A program made the position numbers and the translations under genes. From NCBI RefSeq assembly GCF_003318255.1, contig NZ_QOCF01000033.1, positions 1-54,068 of the forward strand: a stretch of DNA of 54,068 nt. The letters are read 5' to 3'. Source of the stretch: Ruegeria sp. A3M17 (GTDB taxonomy: Bacteria; Pseudomonadota; Alphaproteobacteria; Rhodobacterales; Rhodobacteraceae). Shown in pieces: positions 8,664-17,591 of the stretch. Numbering within the stretch: the first letter of the stretch is position 1; each line of letters starts with the position of its first letter. A model generated the notes under the pieces. The model was not told the origin of the DNA and made no database searches. It was given only the letters and a program-made list of their open reading frames with translations.

Positions 8664-9373
8664 TCGGGTGCCTCAGTCAACAGCGGGCGGATATCCGCTA
8701 CATGGGCCTGAAAGTCTTCCTCGCTTACGTCCCGTCCCCCAAAATGTACCCGTTCGCTTGCCAAAACCAAATTGCGCAGTGCGCCAAGACAACGTTGGTC
8801 CTCTGGCAAGTGGCGCAACGCGTCGCGGGCGGTCCAGCTTCGCTGCAGCAGCACCCCATTGACCTTGATCGCCGCGCCCAGGGCGGCCTGCGCCAACCGG
8901 ATCAAAGCTTCGCGCCGGTCGCCCATGCGCAGGATCGCATTCAAGCTGCCCGGAGTGGGCGGCGTTCCTAACCCCGCACGCGGTGTCTGTCCGTTACGCC
9001 CGCTTTCCGTATTCTCGCCCTCACGCCCGAATGTGACGGCAAAGCCACTGCCGTAGCGAACAAAAACAAAAGCGATCATCATCAGGATCGCGGCGGAAAT
9101 CAGCAGAGTTGGGAAATTCACACCGCCGCGCACCGACCATTGGTTTGAACTAGAGGGTGGTCGCGGCTCCTGCGTTGTCTGCATCGAGGGCGGAGGGCTT
9201 GCCGGATCGAAGTAGGCCACATCTGCATCGACACGGCTTAATCTTATCGCCTTCAGATAGGCTTCGCCACTTTCGCTGATCTCAACGGGGTTTTCGGTAG
9301 CCTCTTGGGCAGCTGTCAAATGCGGCATAAAGAAAATGCTGGTTAAGTAAATCAATCGCAAATAACGGCTCAT
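8660..9373 (-). CDS. DUF4129 domain protein, first gene of the MoxR operon
   Basis: 237 residues from ATG at 9373; an ATG two codons upstream (9379) is equally possible, and no strong ribosome binding site separates them. A signal-peptide-like segment (LRLIYLTSIFFMPHLTAA) leads to a Pro/Ser-rich periplasmic stretch and a membrane helix around FPTLLISAAILMMIAFVFV. A cytoplasmic DUF4129-like region follows, with GDRREALIRLAQAALGAA, RSWTARDALRHL and a closing VHFGGRDVSEEDF. It opens the six-gene operon. The promoter is probably in the 400-bp gap to the right. Confidence 0.72.
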   Translation of the reverse strand: MSRYLRLIYLTSIFFMPHLTAAQEATENPVEISESGEAYLKAIRLSRVDADVAYFDPASPPPSMQTTQEPRPPSSSNQWSVRGGVNFPTLLISAAILMMIAFVFVRYGSGFAVTFGREGENTESGRNGQTPRAGLGTPPTPGSLNAILRMGDRREALIRLAQAALGAAIKVNGVLLQRSWTARDALRHLPEDQRCLGALRNLVLASERVHFGGRDVSEEDFQAHVADIRPLLTEAPE

Positions 9374-9781
9374 GTGCATACCGATAGTAGAATGCCAGCC
9401 GGCACGCAATCTTAAGTTGTTAACTGATCTCGCCTGGTTCTGGCACAAGATCTCCGTGTCAGCGCGTAGCGTTTCAATGCAGTTATTAGGTTAGGCATAT
9501 GCCTTAATAGTACCCAGCGAAATCTGCGAGATGGGTCAGTATTTTGCCTATAGGACCTTCTGGATCAAACTAAGTACCGCTTACACACCAATCTGGAACC
9601 GGGAAAACCGAAGATCACAGCGTACCGTCTACAACAGAGGCCTCAATGCCAACCTAGGAAGAAACGTTCAACAAACATGGTTTTGGGAATGGTCTTGAGG
9701 AACCTGATTGGTTACTCAAGTGGCAGCGCAGAGAAACAAACACGTCGTAGTTTAGCCAAGTTTCCCGAATAAGCCCCACCT
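9374..9781. other. Divergent intergenic region, MoxR operon / unknown membrane gene
   Basis: About 400 bp with no recognisable gene. It should hold the promoter of the leftward MoxR operon and of the rightward gene at 9782. The one clear structural element is a perfect 12-bp palindrome, AGGCATATGCCT, at 9493-9504. A 31-codon frame near 9676-9771 has no recognisable features and I do not call it. Confidence 0.4.
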
Positions 9782-10681
9782 ATGAATTGGTTTATACTAA
9801 TAGCTCATCGTTTATTGCTGAGAATTGTCATCGCGATCACGACTTTGACAGTCGCATTGTCAGTGTCGTATCTGGTGCAACAGCTTGATTGGAATACCAG
9901 ATCCGATCTGGGCATTATTCCATATTTCACCGTTGCCGGCCTTGTCGCCATCCTCGCATTATTAAGCGTACCCGGACTGAACGACAAGATCGTCGCGCCC
10001 TATAAGGCACTACATATCTTAATTCAGGTTGCAGTATGCCTGTTCGGCGGTGTCATGATCACTTTGACAGGGGTGGTAGCATTTGACGCGCCCTTGGTGG
10101 CTTGGCTGGCTCCAGCCAACATCGCACCGCTTCTCTCGTTGGGATGTGGAGCCTTGTACATTTGTCTGGGCATTGTGGGCTGCCTTCGTGCGCTCTGGCC
10201 GATACCTGGCGAGGTTGTATCCGACGATATAACCGCACTGCGCCAAGCTCATTATTCTGCCCGCGCACTCGCTGCTATTTTTGCATTCGCCACCAGTGGA
10301 ATAATCTTGGGGTCAAACTTGGTTCTGAATAGCCCGACAACGACGATTACGGTAAAATGTTCCATCGTCATGTGGTTATTTGCAGTTGTACTTGGTTCAT
10401 CGCGGCTTAGCGTGGCAGATTTTGGAAAACCCGTCAGAACTTGGAAAATTGCACTGCAGTTCTTTGTCGTTGTAACAGCGATCTTCATCATAAACCTCAC
10501 CACTCGGGCATTGGTCTTTCACACACATCTGTTCGAACGGTTGTCAGATATTGACGCCGTATATCCAAGGCTTGAAAACCTGCTGATGCTGCCATTTATT
10601 GTTTTCGGGCTGACAAGCATCGCACTCGTGCTGGTGCGTCAAAAAGAAACTGGCGATGACGTGGCCAAAGTCTTCTCTTAG
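9782..10681 (+). CDS. Unknown multi-pass membrane protein
   Basis: 299 residues with roughly seven to eight hydrophobic segments, spread over the entire length, and a short charged C-terminus (RQKETGDDVAKVF). No transporter, kinase or enzyme motif is visible. The ATG at 9782 follows a weakly purine-rich stretch. Its neighbours are on the opposite strand and functionally unrelated, so context gives no hint; it ends about 100 bp from the converging ROK regulator. Codon use looks slightly more A/T-rich than in neighbours, by eye only. I do not recognise a family. Confidence 0.65.
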   Translation: MNWFILIAHRLLLRIVIAITTLTVALSVSYLVQQLDWNTRSDLGIIPYFTVAGLVAILALLSVPGLNDKIVAPYKALHILIQVAVCLFGGVMITLTGVVAFDAPLVAWLAPANIAPLLSLGCGALYICLGIVGCLRALWPIPGEVVSDDITALRQAHYSARALAAIFAFATSGIILGSNLVLNSPTTTITVKCSIVMWLFAVVLGSSRLSVADFGKPVRTWKIALQFFVVVTAIFIINLTTRALVFHTHLFERLSDIDAVYPRLENLLMLPFIVFGLTSIALVLVRQKETGDDVAKVFS

Positions 10682-10782
10682 TTTTTTGTACAGTTTCGCG
10701 GCCGGGATTCCTGACCAATACTGTATCCCAGACTTGGCGCCCAAATCCTTGACCGTGCGCGAAACAAGCACGTGAACTTCGA

Positions 10783-11994
10783 CTACATCCCTGAAAGCCC
10801 TGCATTCGTGTTCAATAAAAACTGGCGGAAAATCGGGCTGCTGGCCGCCCCAATACCACGGGCGTTTTTTCCAACCGCAGCGGCTTCGACAACTGGTGGG
10901 ATCAATCCGCGCTTGTCTTGGTTAACCAGATAGCGGCGCACGCGTGAGACCAGTTCTTCCCGCACATTCGTCGGAAACGCGCCGTCTATGAAAATGGCCT
11001 CAAAGTCGATGACAGCACAAATTGACAGTGCAGCCTTGGCCAATTCCTGTGCTGTCGTGCCAATCCATGGTTCGACATACCTGGAAATGCTGCTCCAGTC
11101 CTGTGGCGATTTCCAAAGAATACCCGGATCAACACCCGCTTCGATCAGCCTGTCCTCAAGCAAAAACAGCGAAGCGCTATCGATCAATTGCTGGCTTTCG
11201 CCCAATGGCCCTGTGGTGCGCATCGCGCCCAACGCACCAGCATTGCCCTGATTGCCTTCGAACACAGTGCCGTTCAATGCAACCCCGCCGCCGATCATCG
11301 AACCGATGAAGAAGTAGAAATAATCGCGATATTCAGCCCCGCGGCCATAGAGGTGCTCGGCGTGGCAAGCGGCCGTTGCATCATTGACGACAAAAACCGG
11401 TAGGTCGCTGAACTTGGCAACCTCGGAGAAGAAGTTCACGTTTTTCCAAGAGCTGAATTTCTTGGCTGCCAGCCCCGACAAATCATGCCATTTCCAAAGC
11501 TCGAATGGAGTTCCAATTCCAATCCCGCACACGCGATCGCGAAGTTTTTGGGGTTCATGGGCCAGAAGCGTTTCCAAACCTGTTTCCAGAAACCCGAACA
11601 CGGCCTCAGGCAGCGGATAATCGTAGGTCGTTGAAATCTGTTGGCGGGGCTTGCCGGTGAAGTCGATCAAAAGCAGATCGGCGCTGCGCCGACCGATCTT
11701 CATCCCGACTGACAGGATGCCTTCCGGGTTCAGCTCCATGGGAACCGACGGTTTACCAACCTTTCCACGCAGAGGAGTTCCACGCTTGAGAATCTCATCC
11801 TTTTCGAGCTTGCGCAAAATGATTGATACGGTCTGTGGGGACAGGCCCGTCAGCCGCGCGACGTCGGCGCCTGCTGTCGGTCCATGTCGTTGTAAAACCG
11901 TCAAAATCAGACGTTCATTGTGATCGCGAACACCGCTTTGGCTTACCCCGCCGGTCAGTATTTTTAGCGCCTCTTTCTCCATAACCCTGAACAT
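10783..11994 (-). CDS. frcR: ROK-family transcriptional repressor (FrcR/NagC/Mlc type)
   Basis: 403 residues. An N-terminal winged helix-turn-helix (about 25-75: GADVARLTGLSPQTVSIILRKL) is fused to a sugar-kinase-like ROK domain with GIGIGTPFELW, VFVVNDATAACHAEH and the glycine-rich FIGSMIGGGVALNG. In this family the domain usually senses a sugar or sugar phosphate. ATG at 11994 is chosen because AAGG lies five bases upstream; a GTG at 12000 and ATG at 11982 are alternatives. It is divergent from the frcBCA-like operon, and a near-perfect A/T palindrome lies between them, so it probably represses that operon and itself. The symbol is by analogy with the rhizobial fructose locus. Confidence 0.8.
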   Translation of the reverse strand: MFRVMEKEALKILTGGVSQSGVRDHNERLILTVLQRHGPTAGADVARLTGLSPQTVSIILRKLEKDEILKRGTPLRGKVGKPSVPMELNPEGILSVGMKIGRRSADLLLIDFTGKPRQQISTTYDYPLPEAVFGFLETGLETLLAHEPQKLRDRVCGIGIGTPFELWKWHDLSGLAAKKFSSWKNVNFFSEVAKFSDLPVFVVNDATAACHAEHLYGRGAEYRDYFYFFIGSMIGGGVALNGTVFEGNQGNAGALGAMRTTGPLGESQQLIDSASLFLLEDRLIEAGVDPGILWKSPQDWSSISRYVEPWIGTTAQELAKAALSICAVIDFEAIFIDGAFPTNVREELVSRVRRYLVNQDKRGLIPPVVEAAAVGKNARGIGAASSPIFRQFLLNTNAGLSGM

Positions 11995-12034
11995 AACCAC
12001 CTTGTTTTCTTATGAAAAGGCGCTCAGGTAAATT

Positions 12035-12055
12035 AATAAATAAACTTTATTTATT
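12035..12055. promoter_or_regulatory. Palindromic ROK operator candidate
   Basis: Perfect 10-bp arms AATAAATAAA and TTTATTTATT flank a single central C. The site lies in the divergent region between the ROK regulator and the sugar ABC operon. A/T-rich palindromes with TTATTT/AAATAA halves are characteristic of Mlc/NagC-type operators. A TTGACA at 12058-12063 just to its right could be a -35 element for the ABC operon, but I see no convincing -10. Confidence 0.65.
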
Positions 12056-12168
12056 TATTGACAGGCGGGCCAGAATCACAGTTTCTTGAACAGGACCTTC
12101 ATTAAGGGATGGAGGCGAGTCTTGCCGGTGCGCCGTGCGGGGCCACAACAATTTTCTGGGAGGAGAAT

Positions 12169-13188
12169 ATGAGAAGTCTACTCAAGCTAGCCGCATCTGC
12201 GACCGTTCTCACGTTTGGTGCTGCATCAGCTCACGCTGCCGGGGAAACCGTCTGCCTGATCACTAAGACCGACACCAACCCCTTCTTTGTAAAAATGAAA
12301 GAAGGTGCGACAGCCAAGGCCGAAGAACTTGGCATGACGCTGAAAGCCTTTGCCGGTAAAATTGATGGTGACCACGAAACTCAGGTTCAGGCCATTGAAA
12401 CCTGCATCCTTGATGGTGCAAAAGGAATTCTGCTTACAGCATCCGACACAAGCTCAATCGTACCCGCCGTTAAGCAAGCGCGAGACGCCGGAGTGTTGGT
12501 AATCGCGCTGGACACACCGCTTAGCCCGATTGATTCAGCCGACGCCACATTTGCGACGGACAACTACAAGGCCGGTTTGCTGATCGGACAATGGGCAAAG
12601 GCCAAGATGGGCGATGCAGCGGCAGAAGCAAAAATCGCGACGCTGGACTTGAATGTCAGCCAGCCAACCGTGGATGTTCTGCGCAATCAAGGATTTCTTG
12701 AGGGCTTTGGCGTTGAGCTGGCGGATCCCAATGTTATTGGCGACGAAACGGATGCACGTCTGGTCGGCAGTGACGTGACCGACGGCAACGAAGAAGGTGG
12801 GCGCCGTGCCATGGAGAACCTTCTGGCCAAGGATTCGGCGATCAACGTAGTTCACACGATCAATGAACCCGCAGCGGCGGGCGCGTATGAGGCTTTGAAA
12901 TCCATCGGACGTGAAAATGACGTGCTGATCGTTTCGGTCGACGGCGGCTGCCCCGGCGTACAGAACGTACAGGCCGGAGTCATCGGGGCCACAAGCCAGC
13001 AATACCCGCTTTTGATGGCGTCATTGGGGGTTGAGGCCGTCAAAAAATGGGCCGACGAAGGGACGAAGCCGGAAAATACACCCGGAAAAGACTTCTACGA
13101 CACCGGTGTTGCTCTTATCACCGATCAACCCGTTGACGGCGTGGAGTCAATTTCGGTCGCAGAAGGTTTGGAACTCTGCTGGGGTTAA
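12169..13188 (+). CDS. frcB: Sugar ABC transporter periplasmic binding protein (FrcB-like)
   Basis: 339 residues. A signal peptide ([20 protein letters not shown], cleavage near AHA-AG) is followed by a type 1 periplasmic sugar-binding fold: [14 protein letters not shown], an [13 protein letters not shown] segment, [19 protein letters not shown] and the ligand-domain stretch [18 protein letters not shown]. These match the fructose-type FrcB subgroup of ribose-like binding proteins. ATG at 12169 has GGGAGGAG directly upstream; the frame extends to 12109 but without features. It heads an operon with permease and ATPase. The ligand is a guess from family resemblance (fructose, possibly also ribose or mannose). 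Confidence 0.85.
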   Translation: MRSLLKLAASATVLTFGAASAHAAGETVCLITKTDTNPFFVKMKEGATAKAEELGMTLKAFAGKIDGDHETQVQAIETCILDGAKGILLTASDTSSIVPAVKQARDAGVLVIALDTPLSPIDSADATFATDNYKAGLLIGQWAKAKMGDAAAEAKIATLDLNVSQPTVDVLRNQGFLEGFGVELADPNVIGDETDARLVGSDVTDGNEEGGRRAMENLLAKDSAINVVHTINEPAAAGAYEALKSIGRENDVLIVSVDGGCPGVQNVQAGVIGATSQQYPLLMASLGVEAVKKWADEGTKPENTPGKDFYDTGVALITDQPVDGVESISVAEGLELCWG

Positions 13189-13202
13189 ACGCAGACCTAT
13201 CA

Positions 13203-13228
13203 GGTGAGGCGCGCAAAGGCGCCTTACC
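13203..13228 (+). promoter_or_regulatory. Intercistronic hairpin after the binding-protein gene
   Basis: Arms GGTGAGGCGC (13203-13212) and GCGCCTTACC (13219-13228) pair over 10 bp with one G-T wobble, leaving a 6-nt loop. It lies between frcB and frcC. Stem-loops in this place are common in sugar ABC operons; they protect the upstream binding-protein mRNA and lower downstream expression. No T-run follows. Confidence 0.6.
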
Positions 13229-13305
13229 ATTCCTTTCACCAGCAAACTGAAACTTCCTGTAAGCTGATTTCGTGGTCACGGAGCCAGCCACGAAAAGGGG
13301 GAGAT

Positions 13306-14376
13306 ATGTCCGAAGCGAACCAAAGCGTCCAAGAATTTGAAACTGCAACCAGTCGAACCGACGCTGTTGCCGAGTTTGACGATCCTCGGCGTGGTGTGCT
13401 GGGCAAGCTTCAGCATCTGCTTCACGTCAACCCGTCCCTCGTACCTCTGATTGTCCTGGTCGGAGCGATTTTTATCTTTGGCCTGCTTTTGGGCTCAAAA
13501 TTCTTCTCGCCCTTCGCAATGACTCTGATCCTGCAACAGGTTCAGATCGTCGGTATCGTGGCCGCCGCACAGAGCCTTGTCATTCTGACCGCAGGCATTG
13601 ATTTGAGTGTGGGCGCGATCATGGTTTTTTCTTCCGTTATCATGGGACAATTCTCATTCCGATACGGCATACCGGTGCCTATCGCAGTCATGTGCGGACT
13701 TGCCGTCGGAACCCTGATCGGCGCTCTCAACGGCTGGCTTGTCAGCCGCGTCAAACTTCCTCCATTCATCGTCACGCTTGGAATGTGGCAGATCATTCTC
13801 GCAACAAATTTCCTGTATTCCGCAAACGAGACGATACGCAGCCAGGATATCGAGGCAAACGCCCCCTTTCTGCAATTTTTCGGCACCAAATTCAGCATCG
13901 GCGGTGCAACATTCACTGTTGGCGTCCTATTCATGCTCGTCCTGATCTTTGTATTGGCCTACGCGCTTAAACACACAGCTTGGGGGCGACACGTCTATGC
14001 CGTGGGCGACGATCCGGAAGCAGCCGAGCTATCCGGCGTTAACGTCCACAGAACACTCATGTCCGTATACATGCTATCCGGTCTGATCTGTGCCTTTGCC
14101 GGCTGGGCTCTGATCGGCCGCATCGGGTCAGTCTCACCAACATCTGGCCAATTGGCCAACATCGAAAGCATCACAGCGGTCGTGATCGGCGGCATCTCGC
14201 TTTTCGGCGGGCGCGGGTCCATTCTGGGGTCGCTGTTTGGCGCACTGATCGTTGGCGTGTTCACCTTAGGTCTGAGGCTGTTGGGCGCGGATGCGCAGTG
14301 GACCTTCCTCCTTATCGGACTTCTCATCATCGCAGCGGTCGCGGTCGACCAGTGGATCAGAAAGGTATCGGGCTAA
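13306..14376 (+). CDS. frcC: Sugar ABC transporter permease (FrcC/RbsC-like)
   Basis: 356 residues with a 45-residue polar N-terminus and about eight to ten membrane helices. BPD_transp_2 family marks are SLVILTAGIDLSVGAIM, the later AVGDDPEAAELSGVNV and the C-terminal FGGRGSILGSLFGALIVGV. Start ATG at 13306 is preceded by AGGGGGA; the frame opens at 13204 but the upstream part overlaps the hairpin. The stop TAA overlaps the next gene's ATG (TAATG). It would form the membrane channel for the sugar bound by the product of the preceding gene. Confidence 0.88.
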   Translation: MSEANQSVQEFETATSRTDAVAEFDDPRRGVLGKLQHLLHVNPSLVPLIVLVGAIFIFGLLLGSKFFSPFAMTLILQQVQIVGIVAAAQSLVILTAGIDLSVGAIMVFSSVIMGQFSFRYGIPVPIAVMCGLAVGTLIGALNGWLVSRVKLPPFIVTLGMWQIILATNFLYSANETIRSQDIEANAPFLQFFGTKFSIGGATFTVGVLFMLVLIFVLAYALKHTAWGRHVYAVGDDPEAAELSGVNVHRTLMSVYMLSGLICAFAGWALIGRIGSVSPTSGQLANIESITAVVIGGISLFGGRGSILGSLFGALIVGVFTLGLRLLGADAQWTFLLIGLLIIAAVAVDQWIRKVSG

Positions 14377-15158
14377 TGTCAGACACTACGCCAGTCGTCC
14401 AGGGCCGTGGGATCGTCAAACGCTATGGGCATGTGACCGCAATAGACCATTCCGATTTTGAACTGCGTCAGGGTGAAATCCTCGCGGTCATCGGGGACAA
14501 CGGTGCAGGCAAATCATCCATCGTCAAAGCAATCTGCGGCGCCACGATCCCGGATGAGGGCGATATTCTGATCGAAGGGAAGAAGGTGAACTTCACTTCT
14601 CCGATCGACGCACGAAACATGGGGATCGAGATCGTCTATCAGCAACTTGCCATGTCCCCTGCCCTGTCGATTGCGGACAACATGTTCATGGGGCGCGAGA
14701 TCCGAAAATCGGGGTTCATGGGCAAGTATCTGCGTCAGCTTGACCGCCCCGCGATGGAGAAATTCGCCCGTGAAAAACTGACCGAGCTTGGCCTGATGAC
14801 CGTTCAATCCATCAATCAGACGATCGAGACTCTGTCTGGTGGACAGCGCCAAGGTGTGGCCGTCGCCCGCGCCGCAGCCTTTGCGAACAAGTTCATTATC
14901 ATGGATGAACCGACGGCTGCGTTGGGGGTGAAAGAGAGCCGGAAAGTTCTCGAACTTATTCAGGACGTGCGGGCACGTGGCATTCCGATCATACTAATCA
15001 GCCACAACATGCCGCATGTCTTCGAAGTCGCCGATCGCATCCATGTGCACCGACTAGGCAAAAGGCTTTGCACGATTGATCCCAAGGACTACACCATGTC
15101 CGACGCCGTGGCTTTCATGACCGGTGCCAAGGAGCCTCCAGCGGAGGACGCCGCGTAG
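14376..15158 (+). CDS. frcA: Sugar ABC transporter ATPase (FrcA-like)
   Basis: 260 residues, a single ABC domain, unlike the double-domain RbsA/XylG ATPases; this single-domain form is typical for FrcA. Walker A is GDNGAGKS (40-47), the signature is LSGGQRQG and Walker B is FIIMDEPTAAL, followed by the switch ISHNMPHVFEVADR. The start is fused to the permease stop (TAATG). The C-terminus ends in a short acidic tail. No sugar kinase gene follows, so phosphorylation of the imported sugar must be encoded elsewhere. Confidence 0.9.
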   Translation: MSDTTPVVQGRGIVKRYGHVTAIDHSDFELRQGEILAVIGDNGAGKSSIVKAICGATIPDEGDILIEGKKVNFTSPIDARNMGIEIVYQQLAMSPALSIADNMFMGREIRKSGFMGKYLRQLDRPAMEKFAREKLTELGLMTVQSINQTIETLSGGQRQGVAVARAAAFANKFIIMDEPTAALGVKESRKVLELIQDVRARGIPIILISHNMPHVFEVADRIHVHRLGKRLCTIDPKDYTMSDAVAFMTGAKEPPAEDAA

Positions 15159-15341
15159 TCGAACCGGACACAATGCGCGTTTGCGAATTGATCCCCTCCC
15201 GGAAACAGGTTGGGGATTGGACGATTGCCGCAACCTCCGCCCCTCACCCGGCCAGTCGACCCTGTCAGAAGCCGCTGTGCCATCGCTAAACGCGCAACAG
15301 AGCTCAGCGGTTCCGTTAGCTACGCGAGGACTTGTGGATGG

Positions 15342-15857
15342 CTAACCTGACATCCCAGTAATAATCTCAAAAACATCGTTCGTAAGGAATCCATAGGACC
15401 GGGGGCAAGAAGTCTGGGGCAGGATTTCGACGTCATAGAGTTCAGCGATATCACTGTCGATACGAAACCATTGCACACAGGTTCCGGTGTTCAGATCAAT
15501 CACCTGCACACCGCACCAAGGCGCGCTGTCTGCGTCCTCCAACCTCTGGTCCAGCGCAAGCCCTTCGAACCGCTCGTACCGAGGCTTGGACAGACCCACA
15601 AATGCGAAATTTTCATAAAAAGCCAGGCCACGCACAAAGCCCGGGCAGAAGGCCAAGGGTTGAAACCGTTGGCGCGGGTCCTGCTGGGTCATGTCAATCC
15701 AGCCCAGCTCTCCCGTTCCCGAGTTCAGAACCCACAGTTTTCCCTGATACAGTCGCGGAAAAGTGCGACAATACCCTTCCTCTTGCATACCTTGAGCTTG
15801 TTTCCGGTCGATTGTCTTCGGTGACGGGACACTCAATGTTAACACTCTGCGGGACAA
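15342..15857 (-). pseudogene. C-terminal remnant of a DUF4915/TIGR03032-type protein
   Basis: An open frame of 171 codons matches in style only the C-terminal half of DUF4915/TIGR03032 proteins, normally well over 300 residues: GKLWVLNSGTGELGWID, FCPGFVRGLAF, FVGLSKPRYERFEGLALD and WCGVQVIDLNTG are recognisable. The N-terminal half is absent and the first 35 residues look unrelated. No ribosome binding site precedes the first ATG, and neighbours are unrelated. I read it as a truncated, probably non-functional gene. A short real protein cannot be excluded. Confidence 0.6.
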
Positions 15858-16003
15858 GTCGGGTAACTTCAGAATAGTGTATCGCTATCCTGCTGAGCGG
15901 CCTTCAATAACCTGACAAAGACCAATTGACTGAATGCTAAAAATTGACACAACTAAAGCAATCAATCATCTAAGCAACAACAGCAGTATCGGCACTGAAA
16001 ACT

Positions 16004-16582
16004 GTGATCAAACAAAGAGATATCGAGCGTGACGTCGGGCAAACCTTGCAAAGGCTGCGGCAGGAACGCAATCTGATCCTCTCTGAGCTGGCGACAACAT
16101 CGCAGGTCTCGACCTCGATGATCAGCCGTATTGAGAACGGTAGCGTCTCTCCGTCTCTTGGCACGCTACAGGCTTTGGCGGACGCGATGGATGTTCCTCT
16201 GATGGCCTTGTTTGCCGACACCGAAGTTTCGGCTGACGTACATCACGTCAAGGCAGGCGAAGGTCTCATGTCCCGACGTATTACGCAGGGTCACGTGCAT
16301 AACTACCTGTTGCTTGGGAAACATGGCAGGCCGGGAGGTCTGTTTCAGTCTGCCCGTATCACCATTTCAAAGGACCAATCTGGGACATTGCCCAGGTACC
16401 AGCACGAAGGCTGTGTTTTTCTTTATATGATAAAGGGCGACGCAATATACAGGTGTGGTACCGAGGATTTTGTTATGGCAACTGGCGATACCCTAAGCTT
16501 CGATGCCAAGCTGCGTCACGGGTTTTGCAAGATCGTGTCGGATGAGATCGAATTCATCACTGTATCAACTCGCCCGCAGTAA
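16004..16582 (+). CDS. XRE-family regulator with C-terminal cupin sensor domain
   Basis: 192 residues from a GTG start. An HTH_XRE domain (about 10-66, with LATTSQVSTSMISRIENG and PSLGTLQALADAM) is followed by a single-domain cupin (about 110-190, with LPRYQHEGCVFLYMIKGDA and GDTLSFDAKLRHGF). Regulators of this layout usually control amino-acid or amine catabolism, with the cupin binding a small ligand. It lies just upstream of the LysR gene and module A catabolic genes. A related protein is encoded at 44665. No clear Shine-Dalgarno sequence precedes the GTG, so the exact start is uncertain. Confidence 0.82.
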   Translation: MIKQRDIERDVGQTLQRLRQERNLILSELATTSQVSTSMISRIENGSVSPSLGTLQALADAMDVPLMALFADTEVSADVHHVKAGEGLMSRRITQGHVHNYLLLGKHGRPGGLFQSARITISKDQSGTLPRYQHEGCVFLYMIKGDAIYRCGTEDFVMATGDTLSFDAKLRHGFCKIVSDEIEFITVSTRPQ

Positions 16583-16629
16583 ATTCAGACCGTGATTTGG
16601 CGCTCTAGACCGTATAACCTATCGGACCC

Positions 16630-16656
16630 GTTTCATATTCTTGTATTATGTGAAAC
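16630..16656. promoter_or_regulatory. Inverted repeat upstream of the LysR gene
   Basis: GTTTCA (16630-16635) and TGAAAC (16651-16656) form a dyad 15 bp apart, about 45 bp before the LysR start. An almost identical dyad, CTTTCA-N14-TGAAAG, lies at 19870-19895 in front of the divergent catabolic operons. A shared site for the LysR protein is the simplest reading. Confidence 0.45.
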
Positions 16657-16700
16657 TATGAATAATCCGACCGCATATCCCAATCAGGCACTGAGCCCCC

Positions 16701-17591
16701 ATGAAAATTACCTTCAAACAGGTTGATGCATTTCGAACCGTAGTCTCCACCGGAACTGTAACCGAAGCGGCGGCGATGTTGGGCATCTCACAACCCGCGG
16801 TCAGCCGCCTGCTCTCGGATTTCGAGACCGAAGTCGGTTTTCAGCTGTTTCAGCGCTCGGGGCGGGTTTTGGTTCCCACGGATGAGGCACGCTTGCTGGT
16901 GGAAGAGGTTCGTCAGGCCGTCAGCGGCATGGAGCACATAAAGGAATCCGCCAATGCCATTGGCAAGTTCGGTCACGCGCGGCTTAACCTAGTGATCACG
17001 CCGGGGGTGTCCTCTCAGCTAGCTCCGGACCTGCTTCAAGAGTTTTCTGCTACTTGGCCAAAGGCCATGGCCCGAATGGAAATCGCGCCCAGCGATGACG
17101 CCGTCGAATGGATGGTTTCGCAGAATTACGATTTCGGGATCACAACAACCCAACCCGCCAACCCGTCCTTTGACAGTTTGGTTATCCGAAACAGTGACGT
17201 CTGTTGCGTCGTTCCAACCGGCCATCCTCTGGCAGAGAAAATCATAGTTCAGGCGCAGGACCTGGCGGGTAAGAATTTTATCTCATATATGCCGTCCTCA
17301 CGCTTCCGGTTTGAGATCGACCAGTTTTTTGAGGCCAAAGGCATCTCACGTCAGATGCAGTATGAGACCCGCACCACCGACGCAGTGTGCCGTCTGGTCG
17401 CGCGCGGTCTAGGAGTTTCGGTTGTCGGAGCAAGTCTGGATTATCTCAAAACCATTCCCGATTGTGTCGCGCTGCCTTTTGCGGCACCTCTGACGTTTCG
17501 AGCAGTCCTGTTCTGGTCCAAGAACAAGCCCCTGTCTGCCGTGGGACAGTCCTTTTTGAAGATCGTGCAATCACAGATCAGCGACGATTAA
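16701..17591 (+). CDS. LysR-type regulator, OccR/NocR-like
   Basis: 296 residues. The N-terminal HTH is typical (QVDAFRTVVSTGTVTEAAAM, ISQPAVSRLLSDFE) and the rest is a LysR substrate-binding domain. The start MKITFKQVDAFR and the spacing resemble the OccR/NocR group that controls opine and amino-acid catabolism, which fits an adjacent set of amino-acid-like catabolic genes. The last 14 bp overlap, tail to tail, the end of the leftward decarboxylase beta gene. It is the best candidate activator for the divergent operons starting near 19789 and 19920. Confidence 0.85.
   Translation: MKITFKQVDAFRTVVSTGTVTEAAAMLGISQPAVSRLLSDFETEVGFQLFQRSGRVLVPTDEARLLVEEVRQAVSGMEHIKESANAIGKFGHARLNLVITPGVSSQLAPDLLQEFSATWPKAMARMEIAPSDDAVEWMVSQNYDFGITTTQPANPSFDSLVIRNSDVCCVVPTGHPLAEKIIVQAQDLAGKNFISYMPSSRFRFEIDQFFEAKGISRQMQYETRTTDAVCRLVARGLGVSVVGASLDYLKTIPDCVALPFAAPLTFRAVLFWSKNKPLSAVGQSFLKIVQSQISDD

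Noticed and set aside
10544..10805. Minus-strand frames over the gap between the unknown membrane gene and the ROK gene
   Set aside because: They overlap the membrane protein gene end antisense and show no conserved motif or start signal.
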